From NCBI RefSeq assembly GCF_900324485.2, contig NC_046650.1:17117517-17181516 (forward strand): DNA of 64,000 nucleotides, written 5' to 3'. Below, one piece after another: positions 11,370 to 23,830 of this stretch (its first letter is position 1; every line of letters begins with the position of its first letter). This stretch comes from Mastacembelus armatus (taxonomy: Eukaryota > Chordata > Actinopteri > Synbranchiformes > Mastacembelidae). Both the position numbers and the translations under genes were made by a program. The notes beneath the pieces are model-generated. The model ran no database searches. It saw nothing but the letters and a program-made list of their open reading frames with translations, and was not told the DNA's origin.

Positions 11370-13301
11370 ATGAAGACTCTGATTCTGGCTGCTCTTCTTT
11401 GTGCCCTGTTGGCTCAGACCTCAGCTCAGGGTGAGTATTACTACACTATATATTGTGTGTATATATGTTTATGGAATAGATATCCAGATGTTATAAATGT
11501 ATATATTCTGTGGATCAAACCAAATGACTTCTGCGTTAAGTTTCCTAGAGCCCAACACAGATATGAAATGGATCAATATAATGTCTTTCCACCTGTTGTG
11601 TCTCTGGAAATGATGCTGACAGGATGTTCTACACAGAGCTGCACTGCCCAAATTCCAACCCAGTCTATTAGAGTTTGTGTTATTGGACTTTGACCACTTT
11701 GTTCATCAGAGTTAGATACAACATCCTGCACATTTCCTTCTCTCTGACTTACTTTAAGGCAAACTAAGGGCTTTGTACTTCTTCATACATTAAGACACAT
11801 CAGAAATAAAACCTGATTATTTCCTTTATGGTCATTTCTGTATTTTCTCACATTCATCCAAAGATGCAGCTGTGGACCAAAGGAAACTGTTTAATAATTA
11901 TGGACATAATGAGTTTTAATGTGTCAGAGGAAGAGATGCAGTGATTCCCTATATAACATATATATATGTATATTCAAGCAGAAAGTGGTTAATTTTACTA
12001 GCCCAACACAATGAAGGGAAACAAAGGTAATTGTTAGTGTCTTTGTTAGAAACAGGGAGGTGGTTTAAATTCATGAGAAACTCAACATTATGCATTTTGT
12101 TTCTCTTCAGCATCTTACTTTGATTGTCTGGACGTTTGGAGGCCCAGTAAAAATCGTTGTTTCATCTATGTTCCCAAAGCCATGTCCTGGGCTGATGCTC
12201 AGGTAATCAGAGTGATGTGGATTCAGTCCACAATGATTCTACACTGTTTATTTGGTCTGTGTTCACTTTAACACTGGCATCTATTCCTGCCTTGGTGTTT
12301 TCCTACTACTCAGCTCATTTTGCTTCTTTACTGACTCCACTGTCTGTTTATCTGCACTGTAGAAAAACTGCCTCCTTCAGAATGGATGGCTTGCATCTGT
12401 GCGTGATGCTAAGGAGTATGCAGCGATTCAGAAAGTGATCACTGACGCTAAAGGGACTGGACTCACATGGCTTGGAGGCCATGATATTACACAGGTAAAT
12501 TCACACAGTCTGACAGATAAATACTCAGCTGATATTTGGTTTTGTCCTAATGTCATATTGTCACCATCACTATGAACAGCCTACATTACCCACAATGCAA
12601 CTGGACTGCTGACAACAATGGACACGTGTTATGGTAGAAGCTGCTAATGTTGATTCTCCTTTCTCATTGTCAAACTTCAGTCCAAACCAACACTGACTCA
12701 GATCAGACACTCAGTCATTTTATCAGATGTCATGAAGTTCTTCTTTAAAGAACAACTATTGAATTCTCTTTCTGCACTGTTCACATAATCACTGACTCTT
12801 GGTGACTGATGTTGACACATAACAACTAATTCATGGCTTTGTAGCTCAAACCAGCCTGAATGTGTCTCTCCTGACTTATTCTGTGTCCCCTCCATCAACC
12901 CTAAACACAGTCAGTGTCCTGTGGTTGGATTTGTCTTCATCAGACACTGAAACACGTCACGACATTTGATTCTCTTCTGTTTTATAGGAGGGCAAGTGGA
13001 TCTGGATTGATGAAACACCTTTCAAATACACAAACTGGGCTCCTGTAGAACCTGACAACTATCAGGGTAATGAGGACTGTCTACACATTTTTACTGAAGG
13101 TAAATCACCAAAATGTCACTATAGTTAAACAAACTATCTCCATATTGATTAGACCATGGCCTCATTAGACAGTCTCAGGTCTCAGGTCTTGGTCTGTAGC
13201 ACTGACTGACTCACATGTTGTTGGTACTTACAGGTAGATGGTTCTGGAATGATCTGGACTGTAAGAATCCTCTTCCATCTGTCTGTGTCAGAAACTATTA
13301 A
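11370..13301 (+). CDS. C-type lectin B, secreted, with EPD sugar-site triplet
   Basis: Five exons: 11370-11430, 12111-12202, 12363-12494, 12988-13099 and 13234-13301, giving 154 residues. Signal peptide 1-20 (MKTLILAALL, ending QTSAQ). The domain has six cysteines at the same positions as lectin A, WLGG in exon 3, EPD at 116-118 and WND at 137-139. EPD is a hybrid of the mannose-type EPN and the galactose-type QPD, so specificity cannot be predicted from the motif alone. The protein ends VCVRNY. A polyadenylation signal AATAAA is at 13651-13656. The unit is the mirror image of lectin A and shares intron 1 and 3' UTR sequence with A, F and H. Confidence 0.9.
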
Positions 13302-15509
13302 ATGATCCCAGGTCTGATCCAGAGGCATGAAATCCCTGTGAAAAGCACAAACACTGGTGGAGGTGTGTTTGTCTTTGCATACTCTCACATTTTGTGCCAT
13401 CAGTCTCATAGAACCTGAATTCTACTGTATCTCATTTGACATCTTCTATCATATCCAGTATATATCATCTGTTTCTTTTCTATGGCTGTAACGCTACTGA
13501 AGGAAGGAAGAGACAAGTAACATAAACAGGAGCTGGACTGTCTCTGAGGTTTTGTGCCTTTAATAAGAGCAGACTGAATGTGTTATGGAAAGAATGCTTT
13601 GAGCTCCACTTTATTCTGCAGTCTGACTCTTCTTTCTTGGCTCATGCCAAAATAAAAGTCTATCAGCATTGAAACCAGTTGATCTGTGTTTTATTGCTCC
13701 TGTATTATGAAATTTCAAATCACACCAGGCAAAGCAAATAAATAAATAAATAACTGATACTGTACAACATTATTTTTGAGGCTACTTATTGGAATTTTGT
13801 GCCTCACAATATGGACTGTAATTATCAAAGTTACAAGATTTATGTTTGAAATAACGATGCATCAGACGTGGTTTAGTTTTGATAAGTGCTGCCCCCATTT
13901 GGCCCACAGTCTCTTGGAGTTGTAGTATTGGTTCGGCTCACTAGGACCCTCAGTCGAGGTTCTTTTGGCTGTTGGTCTGACAAAATGACTCACAGAACCG
14001 TGGGGTCATTTCTGGGAACTCTTTAAGGTCGACCAGCTTGAAAACCCAACCATTCATCAGTAAACTTGGACTTGGACTAGACTTGGATCCAGCACATAGA
14101 TACAGAATATCTACCTCTATAGCACCCCAAGACCAAACAGTAGAAGAAGTTACACAGAGGAAAATATATACTTTTAGGTAAATGAGACGACTTTATATTT
14201 ACATGAAAGTCTAGTCCGACTTCTTTTGGCCTAATAACAATAGTCCTTCAGACAGTTCAAGTCTCATCCAGTACAACTTTATAATCTCAGAATATTCGTC
14301 AGACCTCCAGATCTGCCTGTTTAACCCCAAGACATTCTTAGGACACATGGCCCAATACTGTACAGAACTGGTCAATATCAGCCACTGGGGTTGCACAAGC
14401 CAGTGTGGTCTTAGTGTTGGTCCCAAGCCAGAATAAATGAGGAGGGTCGTATCAGGAAGGGCATCTGGCTTAAAACCTGTGCCGAATCAATCATGCAGAT
14501 CAACTGACCAACTGCATAGATCCCCAATCCCCATCATCTGTACCCCCTTATACTTAACCAGGGGCACAGAGCTGCAGCCTATCCCAGCTCTCTTTGGGTG
14601 AAAGGCAGGGGTCCACCCTGGACAGGTCACCAGTCCATCACAGGGCCACATAGAGACAAACAACCTCACACACTCACACTCACATTCTTTCCATAACACA
14701 TTCAGTCTGCTCTTATTAAAGGCACAAAACCTCAGAGACATTCCAGCTCCTGTTTATGTTACTTGTCTCTTCCTTCCTTCAGTAGCGTTACAGCCATAGA
14801 AAAGAAACAGATGATATATACTGGATATGATAGAAGGGAATAAGTGGGTATAGATGATGGATGGATTTAGATTAGTGCTGCCCCCATCTGGACGTCCTAG
14901 GTCAACTTTTTCAGAATAGTTGTGGTTCTGGGTGGCAGGACTCAAATGATGTGCAGTATTTCAGGGGGGATCAGGCTCACAAATTAGCATGGACTGAATA
15001 TATTATGGACAGAAATATGAAAAACATGTGACTGTTATTTAAGATACAAGAGGAGACAACTAAAGTGTCCAAACCTCATTCTGTCTCAGAACTACAGCTC
15101 ATTACTGTGACACAAGCATTTTACTTACTGTCATACATTCCTCTGTGCATCCACCTGGGGGCGCTGTTCTCTACTATTCCTGAGGAGATCTGCTGTTTAA
15201 TGTGATGACAGATCAGACACACACTTTTCTAAATACACTGATGGATGCACATGGATCAGGGTCAGGAGACCATTAGTCGAGACCATTAGCCATTAGTTGA
15301 GCAGAATTTACCTTCACTTGTCAGATCAGTCTCCTTTCTGTTAATCTGAGACTTAAACCTGGAGATGACAGTTTCATGATACTTCACACTGCCCTGAGAT
15401 TCTGTTGCTGTGTCCTCTAATGAAATTATTTCACAACAACTAATAAACAGTTTTCACTGACCAGTTATCCCTCACAAAAACACTTTCTTGTAACCTGATC
15501 AGTGATACC
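13302..15509. repeat. 3' flank of lectin B made of duplicated segments
   Basis: Positions 13,302-13,680 are the 3' UTR of lectin B. Positions 13,700-14,280 are the reverse complement of about 61,020-61,700, downstream of pseudogene H. Positions 14,870-15,235 are the reverse complement of about 45,475-45,800, downstream of lectin F. Positions 14,700-14,835 repeat lectin 3' UTR sequence, and 15,310-15,509 match 6,950-7,150. No gene is visible. Confidence 0.65.
14551..14690 (-). repeat. GGAT-tailed dispersed repeat (possible Rex3/RTE 3' end)
   Basis: On the minus strand it carries GACTGGTGACCTGTCCAGG and CTGGGATAGGCTGCAGC. Other copies are at 40,918-41,056 and 45,148-45,297, where it ends in ATGGATGGATGG. 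RTE-clade fish LINEs of the Rex3 type are known for GATG-type tails, so this may be such a 3' end. That link is inferred. Confidence 0.5.
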
Positions 15510-15513
15510 AGGT

Positions 15514-15898
15514 TCTTGAGTTCACATTTAACTTACCCAGGTCCGTTTGATGAGGAAGTACACAAAGACGTCTGGAGTGGTTCAGCTGATTATAGGTTTT
15601 ATTTGAAACTATACAGAGCGCTCTGGAGATCAACCCTCATGGGACACACGGAGAGATCTGAGCTATAGGGGAAACTATAGAATAGATATAGCTGATGGCC
15701 ACCCCCCACATACCAGTACTTTTCCAGAAAAGGAATTTGGACCATTACCTTATATGGTGTTGTTATTCCCTTTTGTCTCCCCTCATAGTGAAGACATAGT
15801 GAAGAGCAGTGACCCTGTCATGTGTCTAAAACATACAGGAGTACATTTTACACACTATGCTGCATACTAGTCACACTAAGTGTGTCTGCATTCCCACA
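15514..15898 (-). repeat. 3' LTR of endogenous retrovirus I
   Basis: 385 bp, nearly identical to 22119-22503. In element orientation it starts TGTGGGAATGC. A polypurine tract (AAAAGGGGGAA) lies directly before it at about 15,899-15,911 on the minus strand. Confidence 0.9.
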
Positions 15899-15985
15899 AT
15901 TCCCCCTTTTGGGCTCTCCTAAGAGCCCACCCCCACTATGTAAATGTCAAAATTTGATATCCCCCTTTTGATCTCCCCTAGGAGA

Positions 15986-16189
15986 TCACACATCAATAGG
16001 CCTCAGTATGGCAACACCACTATTGACATCATCAGGATCAGTAGCCAATAAAGGCATGAGGACCTTCGGGTCCTGCCTCTCCATTGCGGATGAAATTACC
16101 CGGCGTGCCAGGGATCTCATACAGGGAATGCAGCAACACCCACATGTGACCAGTATGCCTACAAATACAGACCAAACACAAAACAACAA
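15986..16189 (-). mobile_element. env C-terminal remnant of endogenous retrovirus I
   Basis: A 67-residue stretch with a hydrophobic segment followed by CGCCCIPCMRSLARR and a polar tail resembles the end of a retroviral transmembrane subunit with its cysteine-rich membrane boundary. Its place between integrase and the 3' LTR fits. No surface subunit is seen. Fossil. Confidence 0.6.
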
Positions 16190-16622
16190 TCATTACCGTC
16201 AGGGTCGTAAGGACCCCCAATACCTTCCCAAATCCAAACATCTCCTTTTATCTCCCCACTCGTTGACTAAACTATCTGGCAATAACTAAACATGCACTAT
16301 AAACTAAATAGATCTACAGCTGAAACCACCGCTCAAAATCACAACCAACAATCCCTCGACGCTGCCTCCCTCGGTGCTCTTATTCGTCGGCTGGAGGCTT
16401 GGCACGCCCCTTGTCGGAGAGGGGCGCTCTTTCTCACCCCCTTCCTTTTCGGACGGCTTCTTCTTTCTTCGGACTGAGGGTGGACTACCTCAGTACCTGA
16501 CTCACTCCCCGGGGATTATTCTGCCCCTTTCTGAGGAGGGTCCTTCTCTGCCTCAGCCGAGACAGAGGTATGTTGTTACAGGTCCTCCTGGACCTTAGTC
16601 AAGGATCTGGATGGCGGTTCTC

Positions 16623-17913
16623 CTAGTACACACTGCGACCAGTGGTACCAGGTATCGCCTTTCCCTGCAGCCTCACTGCGTGAGATGTTCTCTCTGTGAC
16701 CTTATAAGGTCCTGTCCAATGTGGCTCGGACCACTTCCTTTTGATGACCATCAGAAGCACCCAGTCGGCTTCTGGGACCGTCTGTTGTCCGGAGACCCCC
16801 TTGTTCGCCACCTGTTGAGGAAAAGCTGAAATGAGATCTTGCAAAAAGTTAAAATATGCTCTGGCTGACAGACCCTCATTCTCTACTGTGATTATTGGGC
16901 TAATGGTATAGGGCCCTGGAAAAGGTCTCCCTGTTTGGAGTTCGAAAAGTGCAAACCCAGTGGATTGGTTAACAGAACAACGGATGGACATAAGTGCCAA
17001 TAGCAATGCATCAATCCAATTCAATTTGGTCTGTGCACAAATTTTTGCCAATTTGGTTTTTACAGTTTGATTCATCCTTTCCACCTTTCCTTGAGACTGT
17101 GGATGATACACCGTTCCAAACCCATGTTTCAACCCCATCATGGCCTCCACTTTCTGCAAATCCTAATTCTTAAAATGCGTCCCATTATCTGACCTAATTT
17201 TCTCTGGGAAGCCATGGTTGGGGATATAATAATTTATCAGGTATTTAATTACCGTCTTCCTGTCTTCCCTCTTGGCGGGCCACGCTTCTGGCCACCCTGA
17301 ATACACATCCACACACATCAGTACGTACCTGTACCCTCGAACGGTGGTTCCCATATCTGTAAAATCAATAACAATCTCTCGTCCAGGCCTGGTGATAAGT
17401 GGATACCTACCGATCTCTGGTTTCACTGTTGGTCTGGTGTTGTACTTGGTGCAGTTGTCACATTCCCTGACCAACTCTCTGGCCATATCTTTGGGATATG
17501 GATGCCACCATTGCTCTAGGTTCTTCAACATTTGGGCTGGCCTTTTTTTTTTTTTTTTTCTGGTACAGGACGCCATTGGCCACGGCGTCTGTGACAGACA
17601 CATCCAAAAAGAATGGGAGTGAATAGTCCGGAATGGCCAACTCAGCTGCTGTAGCCAGTTCTTGTTTAAGGCGGATGAAGTTTTGCTCTGCCTCTGTCGT
17701 CCAAACAAGGTGGGCAGAGAGATTCCTCAGACCTTGGTCTTTCACCATCCGTCGGAGGGGGCTCGTGAGGTTGGTGTAATCCGGGACGTAAGAGCGACTA
17801 TACCCTGTAAGGCCAAGGAAGGAGAGCATGTCCTTTACCAGCAGGGGCTTGGGGTGGTGCAGTATGGTGGATCTATGGGCAGGGGACAATCCTGCCCCCA
17901 TTTGAGAGATCAA
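16623..17913 (-). mobile_element. pol 3' part (RT end, integrase) of endogenous retrovirus I
   Basis: Read on the minus strand: an RT connection segment (SFLGLTGYSRSYVPDYTNL), then integrase with the core motif around VIDFTDMGTT, SDNGTHFKN and TVYHPQSQGKVERMNQ, and a C-terminal part with WSEPHWTGPYKV, as in gammaretrovirus-like integrases. Fossil and broken. Confidence 0.85.
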
Positions 17914-18056
17914 ACGCCCCAGAAAGGCGACTTGTCTTCTACAGGTTTGGAGTTTCTATTTACTAACCTTGAAACCCCTCTCTGCCAGAAGCATCAAGAC
18001 TATCTTAGTGGCCTGTATACAGGCAGTCGCAGATGGCGCCGCCAGCAAGAGATCGT

Positions 18057-18878
18057 CTACATAAAAGTAGCGTATGAGACCTGCGATATTGAGGTGGGCT
18101 TCCAGTCTGAGTGAGCCAATGCCCTCTTAACGATACCTCCCAATTCTTTGGCCTTATGACTCGGGTGTAGTGCGAGAGACACATGGGGTGCAGAGTCCTC
18201 CTCCATTTGATACCACAGTTGTTGTTCCGGGAGCAGCTTCACTGCTGCCGCCACACCTTCTGGTGCCACATATATATTTTCCGTATCGATGCTCCAAGAA
18301 TCTCCTACGACCTGATCGAACTCTTCCCTGTACCAATCGGTTTGGAGCCTGTCATAGAAGAGGGTGACATGGAGAGGGTCCGGGGGAGGGACGTAGGAGT
18401 CAAGGAGCGAGATCCAGGGGCGCCACCTTTGATATGCTGACCAGATGCCTCCCTGGTCTGGTGGTTCAGGGAAAAGTTTAGCCCAGTTAATATCTGCTCC
18501 CTCTTCCTCAGAGGGTCTAAGTAGGAACTGCGCACATTCCCCGGTAGAATACCGGGTACAAGGCAAGCATGTGCCATTTGTTAGAGTCACACTCAGTCCT
18601 TCAAGGGGGCAGAGAATAGTCACCCCCAGTTTGATCAGTAAGTCCCTGCCCAGGAGGTTGACAGGAGTGCCCGGAGAGTGGATGTAAGTGTGGCGGACGC
18701 ACTGGTAGCCCACTTGTGTGAGCAATGGCAGTGTCACCGGCAGAGTCTGTTTCTTCCCCGAGAAGCCCATAACTGTGGTAGTCTGGGTCAACAGCGTAGA
18801 TTCTGAGGTGGTGTTCAAAGTGGAGCATGTTGCCCCAGTGTCGACCAAAAACGACAACTTCATGTGATTGACCATCAT
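18057..18878 (-). mobile_element. Protease region of endogenous retrovirus I
   Basis: LSFLVDTGATCSTLN near the start is the aspartic protease active-site motif (DTGA). LLGRDLLIKLG further on is the conserved second protease motif. Part of the fossil element. Confidence 0.85.
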
Positions 18879-19049
18879 GGGCAGCAGCGGATCCGCCGTA
18901 GTTTTACTGCTGTCCGGGCCTCTCGATGGGGTGTATCATTCTTGATAGGGATCATCCCAGGTCATGGGAGATCCCCAGTCCATCACTGGCATATTATAGG
19001 ATGGAGGGCCACCTCGTCCACGATACGAACCGGCACCCTGTCCCCCCCC

Positions 19050-21032
19050 AAGCTCTTCCTCGGGCGAAGTAACCTCTGTGAGGACAGTCTTTTACCCAAT
19101 GTTCTGTGTCCCCACATAGGAAGCATACATTTCAAGGTGGGCCCCCACGCCCCCCGCGTCCTCTCCCTCCATTTCCCCCCCTCGGAGCTCCCCTGTAGCC
19201 CCCCCTATTCACCGGTAGACGGCGATTCGGCTCCCAGGGCGGTATGGGAAACAGGTCCGGGGATTCCGGAGCATCCATTCCCCATTGCCACATCAATTTC
19301 TTTGGTTCCTCGTTTTTCTCCTTCTTTTTTTCTGAATTAACCCTTTGCCGGGCCTCTGGCAGCTGTATTTTTAAAAGCTGAGTTTGGAGGCCCTTATTCT
19401 GCTCATCTTCCTTTTGCAATTGTTGCTGAACACGAGTCAGATGGTGCACCAGATGTCTCTCCCACACCACAGAGTCGGCCCCCTGTAAATCAGGATTGTC
19501 ACACATAGCAGTTTTTACCTTCTCCGGTACTCCCTCCAACACCGCCTGTCTATACCACTCCCTCTGGGGCCCTGGTTTGCCAGGATGACACCCAGTATGA
19601 CGCACCCACAGTTCCTTAGTCTGATCCAAGAAGGTCCTTGGATTTTCTTTCGAGTTCCATGCCAGTTTGGGCACGGCAGATGAAGTGGTTAATGGATATG
19701 TTTCTCTAATCACCCTGCTCAGGTCACCAGCCCATTGCGCAAACGGCTTCTCATCCTGCTGGCGCAAAGTCCCTGCTGCCCTCTCAAGGTCTCGTGCATC
19801 TATACTGGTCAGGCACCTCTGAATAACCGCCCTAAAGTCTCCCAAAGCCAATCTCTGCCCTGCGGTCAGCTTGTCCAATTTGCCAAGCCACAAACCTCCT
19901 CCCTCTGCCACTGGGGGAAGTTGATCCACCAGCGCCTGCACATCCCCGAGCCCGTACGGCCGATACTTCACACTTCCTCCCGAAGCCAACAAGGGTGCTT
20001 CAAGAGAATGATGCTGGTTTACCTCCCCGTCCTCCAGTCGGTCCTTTTCGTCCTCACTGCCCTCAATGGATTGGGTGGACTGATTGGGGGAAGGTGGGGG
20101 ACCCTTGGGGGGTCCCCATGATCTGAGCTTTTGGCAGTAGTTCTCACTAGGACCTGGATCCTCTAGTTTACCAGTCACCTTTCCAGCTGAGCCGTTCATT
20201 TCTTCTTCCTCAGCCTCCTTCATCTCTGGACCTCATGTTCCTTCCGCCCAGAGGACTATCTGTCCTGTCTTTGGTTGTCTTTGTGGGGTGAACTTCAGCA
20301 ACACTTCTCGGTCTAATGTCTGTGGGTCCGTCCACCTATCAGTACTTACCTTCGTCTCAGGAGGTGTTTGAATATGAACGTTCCTGGGGCCTCCCTCTCT
20401 ATGTGCTCTGTCTGCAAAAGGAACAGGTTCTACCGCGTGATCCGGGGAGCTTCGTCCACTTCCAGAGAGAGTTAACTTCAAAATTTCCCAATCGATATAC
20501 TCTTTATAGCCTGATTTCTGTAGGTGGGCCTGTGGACTAGGCTGAGGCAGATCAGGCACTTGCAATTCTCCTTTTTTGATCTCTATTACTGGATATAGAG
20601 TAGGAACCGAGGGTGCAGATGGACTACTTATGAAATAAGGTGGCGGCAATTTCTCATCAGTTCCCTCTTTGGCCTTCCATGTCTTATCCTTGTGTAGATG
20701 CTGGGTACTCTGCCACAGCAGGGCAGGTACTTAATCCAGGTACTGGCCTCTGCCTCCTCTTCCTGTTTTCTCTGTCTGAACTTACCTTTACTAAGGATGG
20801 AAGCTTTTTCTCCTTCCATTCCTGCTTCCTTGGCCCGTTTCTCGTGTCCATGTGCCTTCTCCCATATCCATGGGATCAGGGCAGCTCGATCCTGTGGGTT
20901 TCTTCCTTTTTCCTTAATCAAATCCATTAACTTCTTCCTATATTGTTCCTCCATTTCTTCTTGTATATTCTTCTGCCCCTGCTTCAGCCGACCTGCCGCC
21001 AGGGTTGATGCCACCTGAGTTTCTAGTTTCAC
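19050..21032 (-). mobile_element. gag region of endogenous retrovirus I
   Basis: Minus-strand text includes a capsid-like block (PLASGGSVKYRPYGLGDVQA, RDLERAAGTLRQQDEKPFAQ, KENPRTFLDQTKELW) and an Arg/Gly-rich end (PRGGNGGRGRGGRGG) before a single zinc-knuckle-like region. The upstream part is proline-rich. Fossil and broken. Confidence 0.75.
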
Positions 21033-22097
21033 CCATTTTCAGGCGGGCCTCATTCCTCATCACTTACCTGTTGGTCCAGGTGTCTTTCCATTGTTGTATT
21101 CAAGTCTGCGTTCCAAATTAATGCGTGGTCTATCTTTATTTTATATATTTTTACTATTATTATTATTTATTATTCTTCTTATATTTATTTATTATCATTT
21201 ATCCTTATATTATATATTTATTTTATTTTTATTTATTTGTTTATTATTATTGTTGTTATTATTATTTGTTTATTTATTTTATTCTATCTTATTTTATTTA
21301 TTTATTTATTTTATTTTTAGTTTAGGGAGCGCTATCTATAGTTGTTATTGCAATCCCTAGTTGTTTCAGGAGAGGGAGCCAAATAAATTATAATACAATT
21401 CCCTCTTCCTCCAGTAGAGGGAACCAAATATAGGCGTAGCCTTACTTACCTTACCTTCTCTCACTTCCGCCTTTCTCTCTCAGTCTTCACAAACCCCGCG
21501 CCACAACACTTCCTGTCTCTCTCTATCTCTGGCGCTTTCCACACACACACACTTACTGTCCTCAACCCCCACTCTTTGATTCACACACATAGACATAGAT
21601 TCACTCAAACTTCCTCGACATCCACACAAATGCACAATATTTAAAACCTAAAATTCTACACAACCTATCTAACACAGCGTCCTTTGTTTATGAGTCAATC
21701 CGACATGACTTATTATTTCGGGGTTTCCAAGTTCCCCGGGTCTTGCAACCCAGCTCTGCCAGTCCCCCGTCGGGAACTGGTGGGTCCGCCACGGCCGGGA
21801 AATAAAAGCTTAAAGCCCACCGATCCAACACGGTTTTTCTATTATTACCTATCCAACAAGGTTTATTTCTATTACCGATCCAACACGGTTTTATTTCTTT
21901 TTTTCGTCAATCGATCCAACACGAAATGACGACCTACCACCCTAAACCGTCCAAATTTATAACTATCCCGATTCACACAGTTGTAATTTTAGAATATGCC
22001 AATTATGCAGAATTCATGAAAAGGTTTCTGCTCATCTGTCTGTGGCGCCAAGTATATTGTCAATGCGTTCCTCAGGCAGTCAGTCCAATTTTCCTCA

Positions 22098-22115
22098 TCC
22101 CCGTACGGGCCACCA
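22098..22115 (-). other. Primer-binding site of endogenous retrovirus I, tRNA-Ile
   Basis: TGGTGGCCCGTACGGGGA on the minus strand, just inside the 5' LTR, is complementary to the 3' end of vertebrate tRNA-Ile (TCCCCGTACGGGCCACCA) at all 18 positions as I recall that tRNA. Confidence 0.75.
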
Positions 22116-22118
22116 AAT

Positions 22119-22503
22119 TGTTGAGTTCGCATTTAACTTACCCAGGTCCGTTTGATGAGGAAGTACACAAAGACGTCTGGAGTGGTTCAGCTGATTATAG
22201 GTTTTATTTGAAACTATACAGAGCGCTCTGGAGATCAACCCTCATGGGACACACGGAGAGATCTGAGCTATAGGGGAAACTATAGAATAGATATAGCTGA
22301 TGGCCACCCCCCACATACCAGTACTTTTCCAGAAAAGGAATTCGGACCATTACCTTATATGGTGTTGTTATTCCCTTTTGTCTCCCCTCATAGTGAAGAC
22401 ATAGTGAAGAGCAGTGACCCTGTCACGTGTCTAAAACATACAGGAGTACATTTTACACACTATGCTGCATACTAGTCACACTAAGTGTGTCTGCATTCCC
22501 ACA
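22119..22503 (-). repeat. 5' LTR of endogenous retrovirus I
   Basis: 385 bp, TG...CA ends, near-identical partner of 15514-15898. Flanked on the outside by the AGGT duplication. Confidence 0.9.
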
Positions 22504-22507
22504 AGGT

Positions 22508-22620
22508 ACAGAGAATCAGTGTTTGGGGGGGTTCAAGTCCTGACCAGGGTGCCACCAGTGTTTGCCCTTAAGCAAGGTCCTTAACGCTACTGGCCTACAT
22601 CATTACAAAAATGAGAACAG
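22508..22620 (+). repeat. SINE-like remnant, third copy
   Basis: Best preserved copy of the 5,478 and 7,160 element. GGTTCAAGTCC at 22530-22540 resembles a pol III B box, followed by CCAGTGTTTGCCC and TTAACGCTACTGGCCTAC. Confidence 0.45.
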
Positions 22621-23830
22621 GAGTCATACCGGCTCAGATGTTGCCCAGGTCAACAAGGTCTGTGTCAGGTGCTGGGGAACCAGGGCAGCCTGATATGAAG
22701 AGGGCTACTGGAACACAAAACTCATGGACCAGGGCAGACAATAGAGAACTGCTGGAACACTGCTACATACTGTAAGTAATCCCAGGGAAAGGGGTTATAT
22801 GAAGAGGATGTGGGACATATGGAAACTTGGAAACCCACGCATGAAGAACTGATCAGCACCAGGAACTGACATGATCCACACCTACTGTCTAAAGAAGCTA
22901 ACTCCACTCCATGAGCGCCTGGCAGATCAAATGAACCAGCTGCAAATAGATGGGACTCACACTGAATGGATAACTGAAGGAAGGACAGTCTTGATCCTGA
23001 AGGACCCCCAAAAGGGGGCAGTCCCATCCAACTACCATCCAATAACCTGTCTCTGCACAACATGGAAGCTCCTGTCAGGCATCATAGCAGCTAATACGAG
23101 TAAGCACATGGCTGAATACTTGAGCAGGGCCCAGAAAGGAATGGAGAAGAACACCAGGGGAGAAGAACACCGTAAGACCAGACTGACCAACATGTGCACT
23201 GCCTGGATTGATTACAAGAAAGACATTGAAGACATCGACTCACTGATCCAGGGTCTACAGCAATGACACTGGAATGTCATTTGGACTGGATAAGTGTGGT
23301 CGGATGATAACAGAGAGAGAAAGGGTTGTCAGGACTGAAGGAACTGAATTGCCAAAAGGCAGCAGAGCAGATGTTGAGGGAAGCTACAAGAACCTTGGAA
23401 TCCCACAGGCAAATGGGAATCAAGAAGAAGCTGCAAGTAAAGCAGCTACAGAGAGTAAAGCAAGTCCTAAGAAGTCAGCTAAATGGGAAGAACAAGGTCT
23501 AAACCATCAACACCTACGCCCTGCCGGGCATCGGATACCCCGCTGGTATAATAAGCTGGCCAAATGAGGAGATAGAGGCTGCTGATGTCAAAGCAAGGAA
23601 GCTCCTCACAATGCACGGAGAGTTTCATCCCAAATCCAGCATCCTGAGACTGTACACTAAGAGGACGGAAGGAGGTCGAGGACTGGTGAGCATTATAGCC
23701 ACCATCTGAGAAGAATCACCAAAGATCCATAAGTACATGAGGAAGATGGCCCAGAGCGATGGAGTATTTAGTGAATATCTCAGACAACAAAAGCGTGAAG
23801 CAGAGGTCTTACTGGAAATTCCTGATTTTA
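22621..23830 (+). mobile_element. R2/R4-type (Rex6-like) LINE fragment, copy 3
   Basis: Plus strand, with the longest continuous RT text of the four copies at 22871-23266: TVLILKDPQKGAVPSNYHP, ITCLCTTWKLLSGIIA, SRAQKGMEKNTRG. It has the same internal loss of the RT centre as copies 1 and 4. It leads into the flank of lectin C. Dead. Confidence 0.65.

Larger units (their letters stand above)
15514..22503 (-). mobile_element. Endogenous retrovirus I (class I, gamma/epsilon-like), fossil, young
   Basis: The element runs on the minus strand, 6,990 bp, with two 385 bp LTRs (5' LTR 22119-22503, 3' LTR 15514-15898) differing at about 4 sites, so insertion is recent. It is flanked by a 4 bp target duplication AGGT (15510-15513 and 22504-22507). 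Parts in order: primer-binding site for tRNA-Ile, gag region, protease, remnants of the RT/RNase H region, integrase, a short env C-terminal remnant and a polypurine tract. It is broken in several places and large parts of pol and env are not seen. Integrase text (CDNCTKYNTRP, VDVYSGWPEAWPAKRED, TVYHPQSQGKVERMNQ) and the 4 bp duplication support class I. Confidence 0.9.

Noticed and set aside
12217-12438. Open frame starting MDSVHNDSTLF, repeated at many places in the window
   Set aside because: It is intron 2 of the lectin genes read through into exon 3. It recurs because the intron itself is conserved; no separate start or splice evidence.
21091-21360. Hydrophobic open frame that looks like a membrane protein
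   Set aside because: It lies in a TTAT-rich tract within endogenous retrovirus I; composition explains the hydrophobicity.
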